Shown here in pieces: positions 58,864 through 64,000 of a DNA stretch of 64,000 nucleotides (its first letter is position 1; each line of letters starts with the position of its first letter). Source of the stretch: Algoriphagus sp. AGSA1 (GTDB lineage: Bacteria; Bacteroidota; Bacteroidia; Cytophagales; Cyclobacteriaceae). The notes below the pieces were generated by a model. The model was not told the origin of the DNA. It did not search any database and saw nothing but the letters and a program-made list of their open reading frames with translations. The stretch is from NCBI RefSeq assembly GCF_021390545.1, contig NZ_JAJUWR010000023.1, forward strand, positions 1 through 64,000. The letters are read 5' to 3'. The position numbers were made by a program, and so were the translations under genes.

Positions 58864-61800
58864 TTATACTACCCGATAAACCACCTCGGGGATTTCTTTC
58901 AGTTCCTTGATCATTTCAGCACTGGGATCAATTGAGAATCTTTTGGAGAAAAGCTCCAGAGTAATATTCTCTTTGCGATCCACCACATCGAAATAGAGCT
59001 TGGCATCACCTTTATATTTTTCAGTGATTTTTTCCAGCTTCTCCATCAAGTCAAGCGAAAGATCATCCAAATCTATATTTACCCTTAGTCCTTTTACCAT
59101 TTTTCCCCGGATCTCATCGAGGAGGGTGATGTTGCTTATTTTGAATTCCAGTTCATTTTCTGCCCATCGTTTTCCCGCCACTGTTCCGCTGATGAACAGA
59201 AACCAGCCGGGCATAAAGTATTCTTTGAACCTCACATAATCATCCCCAAAAAGAAAGAAAGTAAATGCCCCTTGATAATCTTCTAGCGTTAGGGTGCCGA
59301 AGGGTTTTCCATTTTTTGTTGTCCGGTGTGCAAAAGTGGATACAGAACCTGCAAGTTTGATGTCTGTCCGGTTTCTTAGGGTCTCCAGATCGTTCAGATC
59401 GGGCAAAGAAGCATTGGTAAAGGATTCGATCTCTAATTTAAACTGATCTAGCGGGTGCCCTGAAATATATAAGCCCACCACTTCTTTCTCTATGTTTAGT
59501 TGCTGTAATTGGGTGAAAGGTTCCATCGGCGCAATGCTAGGAAGTGGTATTTCCATGCTTCCGGCCCCTCCGCCGAATAGGCTCACTTGATTGCTTTCTT
59601 CTTCTTGCTGCACTTTTTGGGCGTACTTTGTCGCTTTCTCAATCAGGTTCAGGTCTCCGTCGGCTGCTTCCAAATATTGCCTTCTGTGGTGTTGTGGAAA
59701 GCAGTCGAATCCTCCCGCCATAGCCAAGGCCTCCATGGTTTTCTTGTTGAGAGCTTTGGAGCTTACCCGCTTCGCAAAGTCAAAAATGTTTTTATATGTC
59801 CCGTTTTTCTCACGCTCATCGATAATTGCGTCCACTGCCGCAGATCCGGCGCCTTTAATAGCTGCCATCCCAAAGCGGATTTCCCCTGCGGCGTTTACTG
59901 TAAAGCCATTTTTCGATTCATTTACATCGGGACCTAACACAGGAATTCCTGCACGCTTACATTCTTCCATGAAGAAAGTCACCTGGGTGATATCGTTCAT
60001 GTTGTTGCTCAATACCGAAGCAAGGTATTCTGCAGGATAGTGGGCTTTGAGGTAGGCGGTTTGATATGCAATCCAGGCATAACAGGTAGAGTGGGATTTG
60101 TTAAACGCATACGATGCAAAAGCTTCCCAGTCAGTCCAGATTTTCGAAAGTTTTTTGGCGTCATGACCCTTGGCAGATGCCTGCTCCACAAATTTGGGCT
60201 TCATTTTGTCCAGCACATCCTTCTGCTTTTTGCCCATCGCTTTACGCAAAACATCAGCTTCACCTTTGGTGAAGCCCGCAAGTTTTTGGGACAAAAGCAT
60301 GACTTGCTCTTGGTAAACCGTAATTCCGTAAGTTTCCTCCAGATATTCCTTCATGTCTTCTAGATCGTACTCTATTGGCTCGATTCCATGCTTTCTTTTG
60401 ATGAAGGAAGGAATGTATGCCAAAGGCCCTGGTCTGTACAAAGCGTTCATGGCAATCAAATCCGCAAAGACAGTAGGTTTCAGCTCCCGCATGTATTTTT
60501 GCATGCCGGCGGATTCATATTGGAAGATGCCGACTGTTTCACCCCGTTGGAAAAGCTCATAAGTCTTCACATCATCAATAGGAAAATGATCCGCATTTAG
60601 CTCGATACCATGCCTTTCCTTTACAATTCTGATGGCGGTTTTTATAAGAGTCAGCGTTTTTAGACCCAAAAAGTCCATCTTCAGCAAACCGGCTGATTCT
60701 ACTACCGAGTTATCAAACTGTGTGCAGACCATGTCTGAATCCTTGGCTAAGGCTACCGGGACAAAATTGGTAATGTCAGAGGGGGTGATGATCACACCAC
60801 AGGCATGGATACCAAGGTTTCTCACAGAGCCTTCCAGCATCGTGGCCTGATTGATGGTTTTGGCTGATTCGTCCTGGCCTTTCGAGATTCGGATCAATTC
60901 ATCAGCTTTTGCTATCATTTCGCCCTGGCCTTTGAGTTTGTCCGAAAGTGCAGCTCTATTGCCTGCCAAGCCAAAAAGAGCCTTGAGCTTGATGTCAGGG
61001 ACTAAATTGGCCAATCTCCCGGCCTCTGCCAGCGGAAGGTTCAGCACTCGGGCGGTATCACGGATGGCGGATTTTGCTGCCATGGTGCCATAAGTGATGA
61101 TTTGGGCTACCTGATTGGAGCCATATTTCTTGATTACATAATCAATGACCCGCTGTCGGCCTTCATCGTCAAAGTCAATATCAATATCGGGAAGGGATAC
61201 CCTGTCAGGGTTTAGGAATCTCTCAAAAAGGAGTTTGTATTCTATAGGGTCAATGTTCGTAATACCCGTGCAATACGCTACGGCTGAGCCTGCAGCGGAC
61301 CCACGGCCTGGGCCAACGGAAACTCCCATTTTCCTTGCTTCCACAATGAAGTCCTGTACAATCAAGAAATAGCCGGGATATCCTGTGTTCTCAATGGTAG
61401 CAAGCTCGAAATCCAATCGTTCCTCGATTTCTGGGGTGATTTCTTTATACCGTCTTTTTGCCCCCTCGTACGTTAAGTGTCTAAGGAATGCGTTTTCACC
61501 CCGTTTACCCCCATCCACCTCATCTTCAGGATGCTTGAATTCTTCAGGGATCTCAAATGCCGGCAGGAGTACTTCACGGGCAAGTTTATAAGCTTCTGTT
61601 TTATCGGTGATTTCTTGGGTACACTCGATCGCCTCAGGCAGATCGGCAAAAAGCTTTTTCATCTCATCCGGAGACTTGATGTAAAATTCGTCATTTGGAA
61701 AGCCGTAACGGAATTCCCTTCCACGTTTTCCTATGTACTTTTTAGGTTTGTCATAAAGCTCCCCGTCTTTCACACAAAGTAATACATCATGGGCCTTCGC

Positions 61801-63150
61801 ATCAGATTTCTCAGCATAATAGGCATTGTTTGCCGCGAAATATTTGACCCCGTATTTTTTTGCGAATTCGAGTAGCACTTCATTGACCTTTTCCTCCTCC
61901 GGCACTCCGTGGCGATTGAGCTCTACGTAAAAATCCTCACCAAACTGCTCTTTCCACCAGACAAAAGCTTCCTCAGCCTGAGTCTCTCCCACATTCAAAA
62001 TCAAAAATGGGATTTCTCCCCAAAGACCGCCAGTCGTGGCAATCAGGTCGCCCTTGTATTGGACCAGCAGTTCTTTGTCTATCCGTGGAACATAATAAAA
62101 TCCCTCGATATTGGCATAGGAGGCCAGTTTCGCCAGATTATGATAACCGGCTTTGTTTTTTGCGATGAGTACTGTTTGGTAGCCGTCGTCTTTGTTGCTT
62201 TTGTTTTTCCGGTCTCTACACAGGTTGAATTCACATCCCAAAATCGGTTTGATATCTTTTCCCATCGCTTCTTTTACGAAGTGGAATGCACCCATCATAT
62301 TGCCATGATCAGTCATTGCTATTGCAGGCATACCCAGTTCTTTGGCACGTGCCACCATAGCAGGGATCTCACAGGTAGCCTGAAGTACAGAATACTGACT
62401 ATGCACATGCAGATGAGTGAATGGGATATCTGTAAGATCCGAGATGTCAGCTTTGCCGGCCTGTTTTAATACATCCTTTGCGGCAGCTTTTTGTGCATCT
62501 TTGGCTTGCGCAAAATTTGCTTCCTCCAGCGTAGGGGCTTCATAGTGTACTTCGGAGATTGCTACCCCTGTTTCCGGTGCCTGTACGCCCTGGGTAATTA
62601 GTCCAAAGAAACATCGGGCTGTGGCATCCACATCATAAGCAGCATCGTGTGCATCTCCGAAGTCTTTGCCAAAGAGTTTTTGATGTAATTCAGTGAGGGT
62701 AGGCCATTTGTATTTGCCCCCCCGTCCTCCTGGGAGCGCACAGAAGTCCGTAGAGATGTCTTTGGTATCCAGCTGCTGCACCGTGAGTGGCATAGTGGCT
62801 TCAGCCCGATAATATTCCGAGCCGACTACATTGACATCAAACTCCACATTGTGGCCAACTAAGTATTTGGCTTGCTTCACATCTCCTTCGAAGATTCCAA
62901 GAACCTGCTTCAGGTCATGTCCTTCCGCCAAAGCCCGCTTGGTGGAAATTCCATGGACTTTTTCCGCATTGTATGGGATGGTAAATCCGTCAGGACGGAT
63001 GATGAAGTTATGATTCGAAATCAGATTTCCTTTTGCATCATGTAGTTGCCAGGCGAGCTGGACTAGCCTTGGCCAGTTGTCCACATCGGACATGGGGGCA
63101 TTATAATCGCGGGGAAGACCTGTGGTTTCGGTGTCAAAAATTAAATACAT
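58864..63150 (-). CDS. dnaE: DNA polymerase III alpha subunit with N-terminal proofreading exonuclease domain
   Basis: Replicative polymerase. At 1428 residues it is about 260 longer than E. coli DnaE. Residues 1 to about 185 are a DnaQ-like DEDDh 3'-5' exonuclease with D6 and E8 (FDTETTG), D105 (GHNVEFD), H168 and D173 (HDAAYD). After a linker comes the PHP domain (from 243; THLHVHSQYS) and then the C-family polymerase core (GPGRGSAAGSAVAY; catalytic PDIDIDFDDEG; helix-hairpin-helix region). An OB fold near the end (ELEFKISNITLL) and a C-terminal tail complete it. Domain fusion means proofreading is built into alpha, as in other Cytophagales. It is a housekeeping gene. Confidence 0.94.
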   Translation of the reverse strand: MYLIFDTETTGLPRDYNAPMSDVDNWPRLVQLAWQLHDAKGNLISNHNFIIRPDGFTIPYNAEKVHGISTKRALAEGHDLKQVLGIFEGDVKQAKYLVGHNVEFDVNVVGSEYYRAEATMPLTVQQLDTKDISTDFCALPGGRGGKYKWPTLTELHQKLFGKDFGDAHDAAYDVDATARCFFGLITQGVQAPETGVAISEVHYEAPTLEEANFAQAKDAQKAAAKDVLKQAGKADISDLTDIPFTHLHVHSQYSVLQATCEIPAMVARAKELGMPAIAMTDHGNMMGAFHFVKEAMGKDIKPILGCEFNLCRDRKNKSNKDDGYQTVLIAKNKAGYHNLAKLASYANIEGFYYVPRIDKELLVQYKGDLIATTGGLWGEIPFLILNVGETQAEEAFVWWKEQFGEDFYVELNRHGVPEEEKVNEVLLEFAKKYGVKYFAANNAYYAEKSDAKAHDVLLCVKDGELYDKPKKYIGKRGREFRYGFPNDEFYIKSPDEMKKLFADLPEAIECTQEITDKTEAYKLAREVLLPAFEIPEEFKHPEDEVDGGKRGENAFLRHLTYEGAKRRYKEITPEIEERLDFELATIENTGYPGYFLIVQDFIVEARKMGVSVGPGRGSAAGSAVAYCTGITNIDPIEYKLLFERFLNPDRVSLPDIDIDFDDEGRQRVIDYVIKKYGSNQVAQIITYGTMAAKSAIRDTARVLNLPLAEAGRLANLVPDIKLKALFGLAGNRAALSDKLKGQGEMIAKADELIRISKGQDESAKTINQATMLEGSVRNLGIHACGVIITPSDITNFVPVALAKDSDMVCTQFDNSVVESAGLLKMDFLGLKTLTLIKTAIRIVKERHGIELNADHFPIDDVKTYELFQRGETVGIFQYESAGMQKYMRELKPTVFADLIAMNALYRPGPLAYIPSFIKRKHGIEPIEYDLEDMKEYLEETYGITVYQEQVMLLSQKLAGFTKGEADVLRKAMGKKQKDVLDKMKPKFVEQASAKGHDAKKLSKIWTDWEAFASYAFNKSHSTCYAWIAYQTAYLKAHYPAEYLASVLSNNMNDITQVTFFMEECKRAGIPVLGPDVNESKNGFTVNAAGEIRFGMAAIKGAGSAAVDAIIDEREKNGTYKNIFDFAKRVSSKALNKKTMEALAMAGGFDCFPQHHRRQYLEAADGDLNLIEKATKYAQKVQQEEESNQVSLFGGGAGSMEIPLPSIAPMEPFTQLQQLNIEKEVVGLYISGHPLDQFKLEIESFTNASLPDLNDLETLRNRTDIKLAGSVSTFAHRTTKNGKPFGTLTLEDYQGAFTFFLFGDDYVRFKEYFMPGWFLFISGTVAGKRWAENELEFKISNITLLDEIRGKMVKGLRVNIDLDDLSLDLMEKLEKITEKYKGDAKLYFDVVDRKENITLELFSKRFSIDPSAEMIKELKEIPEVVYRVV

Positions 63151-63463
63151 ACAGCTTTGGGAATTGAGACTTCAAATTAGGGCTAATCTCTGAAATGAGA
63201 CAAGCGGAGTGGGGGTAATTGTCGGATTTTATACCAAATTAAAACAAGTCGGCTTACAAGGTCTGGTTAAATCTCACTTGATACAATTGACATGACTTTT
63301 TTTGAAATTTTTCAAATTGTTTCACAGCTTGCGCCTTGTGAGGTACAATTTTTTTCTAAAAGTGTATCTTCAATAATACAGTTTTTAGGTTTTCCTGTTT
63401 CTGAAAAATTCGAATTTTGTAGTCTATTATTGGACAACAAGCATCCGACATCCAGCATCTAAA
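63151..63463. other. Intergenic stretch between rsmG and dnaE
   Basis: These 313 bases, between two genes on the minus strand, are A/T-rich. I see no TAnnTTTG element in the minus direction, no strong hairpin and no open frame. The dnaE promoter should lie here but cannot be pointed out. Confidence 0.4.
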
Positions 63464-64000
63464 CTACCTCTTGTCCTCCCAAGGCATGTAAATCACCTTC
63501 TTTGTTTCAAAAAATTCTTCCTTGAAATAGTCTTCTAGGTGGTAAACCACATAAGATTTGCCTAACTCCTCCATTTCTTCATCTACTTCTCCGCCCTTCA
63601 GGTAGAGAATTCCGTTAGGATATTCGTTGAGATCTTCCTTACGGATTTTGTTTTTCACCCAAGGATAAAAATTAATCATCCGAGTCACGGCACGGCTGAT
63701 CACAAAATCATATTTCCTGACCAGCTGCTCTGCCCTTGCCTGCTGTGCTTCGACATTGGATAACTTTAGCTGCTTTACCACATCTTTTACCACGGTGATC
63801 TTTTTTCCTATGGAATCCACCAAATGGAAATGGGAGTCGGGAAACATGATCGCAAGAGGGATTCCTGGAAATCCACCGCCAGTGCCAATATCCAATACTT
63901 TCGTGCCCGGGACAAAGGGCATCACTTTCACAATGCCTAGAGAGTGGAGCACATGATGAACGTAGAATTGCTCCATATCCTTGCGACTGATCACATTGAT
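63464..64000 (-). CDS. rsmG: 16S rRNA (guanine527-N7)-methyltransferase, N-terminus beyond the right edge
   Basis: Methylates G527 of 16S rRNA using S-adenosylmethionine. The frame is open to the window end (it reads INVISRKDMEQFYVHHVLHSLGI, so the apparent GTG start near 63994 is internal). The SAM-binding motif VLDIGTGGGFPGIPLAIMF, then FHLVDSIGKKITVVKDV and VISRAVTRM, and the C-terminal half are present. RsmG has about 205-215 residues, so roughly 30 residues are missing. It is upstream of dnaE on the same strand, 313 bp away. Confidence 0.92.
   Translation of the reverse strand: MNVISRKDMEQFYVHHVLHSLGIVKVMPFVPGTKVLDIGTGGGFPGIPLAIMFPDSHFHLVDSIGKKITVVKDVVKQLKLSNVEAQQARAEQLVRKYDFVISRAVTRMINFYPWVKNKIRKEDLNEYPNGILYLKGGEVDEEMEELGKSYVVYHLEDYFKEEFFETKKVIYMPWEDKR

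Noticed and set aside
1..64000. CRISPR arrays, rRNA genes, phage modules, classic riboswitches
   Set aside because: Read for regularly spaced repeats, rRNA signatures and phage genes; none seen.

Overview
The window looks like chromosome from a Bacteroidota bacterium of the order Cytophagales, probably close to Cyclobacteriaceae/Algoriphagus. This placement is inferred from gene content, not from a search. Supporting signs are a type IX secretion C-terminal domain on a CotH protein, promoters of the Bacteroidetes form TTTG-N19-TAnnTTTG, a DnaE with a fused proofreading exonuclease, a PorT-like barrel, DUF4221-, DUF6249- and DUF6660-like proteins, and paired exbD genes behind exbB.

Region 1 (1-28 kb) is an accessory island for metal and redox homeostasis, almost all on the plus strand. 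It opens with the 5' end of an IS110-type transposase (minus strand) that abuts a probably truncated membrane-protein gene. It then carries: a Cu-type P-ATPase; a DUF6660-like secreted protein; an RND metal pump fused to its outer-membrane factor; the periplasmic adaptor; a PII-like protein of the kind linked to metal pumps; a frameshifted zinc-ribbon gene; SHOCT and membrane-AlbA_2 proteins; a YceI-like protein; a Fur regulator; a Zn/Cd-type P-ATPase; a cytochrome c-FTR1 iron permease; a dihydrolipoamide dehydrogenase; a FecA-like TonB receptor; a CYP152-type P450 overlapping a PaaK-like ligase; three CDF transporters with a frameshifted SpoIIAA-like gene between them; and an ArsR-MerTP-GDCCVxC operon behind a perfect 22-bp palindrome. 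Together the pumps cover cytoplasm-to-periplasm export (P-ATPases, CDFs), periplasm-to-outside export (RND tripartite pump) and iron uptake (FTR1, TonB receptor). Fur and ArsR are the visible regulators.

Region 2 (28-30.3 kb) is a boundary zone: a tandem 165-bp repeat, a divergent hxlR/azoR pair, and about 1.1 kb of non-coding or decayed DNA.

Region 3 (30.3-43 kb) starts with an exbB-exbD-exbD energy-transduction operon and a UMF1-type MFS gene. Next comes a cassette encoding a secreted CotH-kinase protein, an MgtC-like DUF4956 membrane protein, an HlyD adaptor and a TolC-like protein, with no ATPase or permease in sight. A decayed copy of the 3' end of the UMF1 gene lies just before nnr, on the far side of the cassette. 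This suggests the cassette split an older UMF1-nnr operon. A truncated, frameshifted MFS gene follows nnr.

Region 4 (43-64 kb) is mostly housekeeping: asnS, rpoN, tRNA-Arg(ACG), yidC, pyrG, cca, trxA, dnaE and the start-truncated rsmG. Among these sit a DUF4221-like lipoprotein, a PAP2-like membrane protein, a PorT-like barrel, a small HTH protein, and a decayed pair made of an ECF sigma factor and a DUF6249 membrane protein.

No CRISPR array, rRNA operon or phage module was seen.
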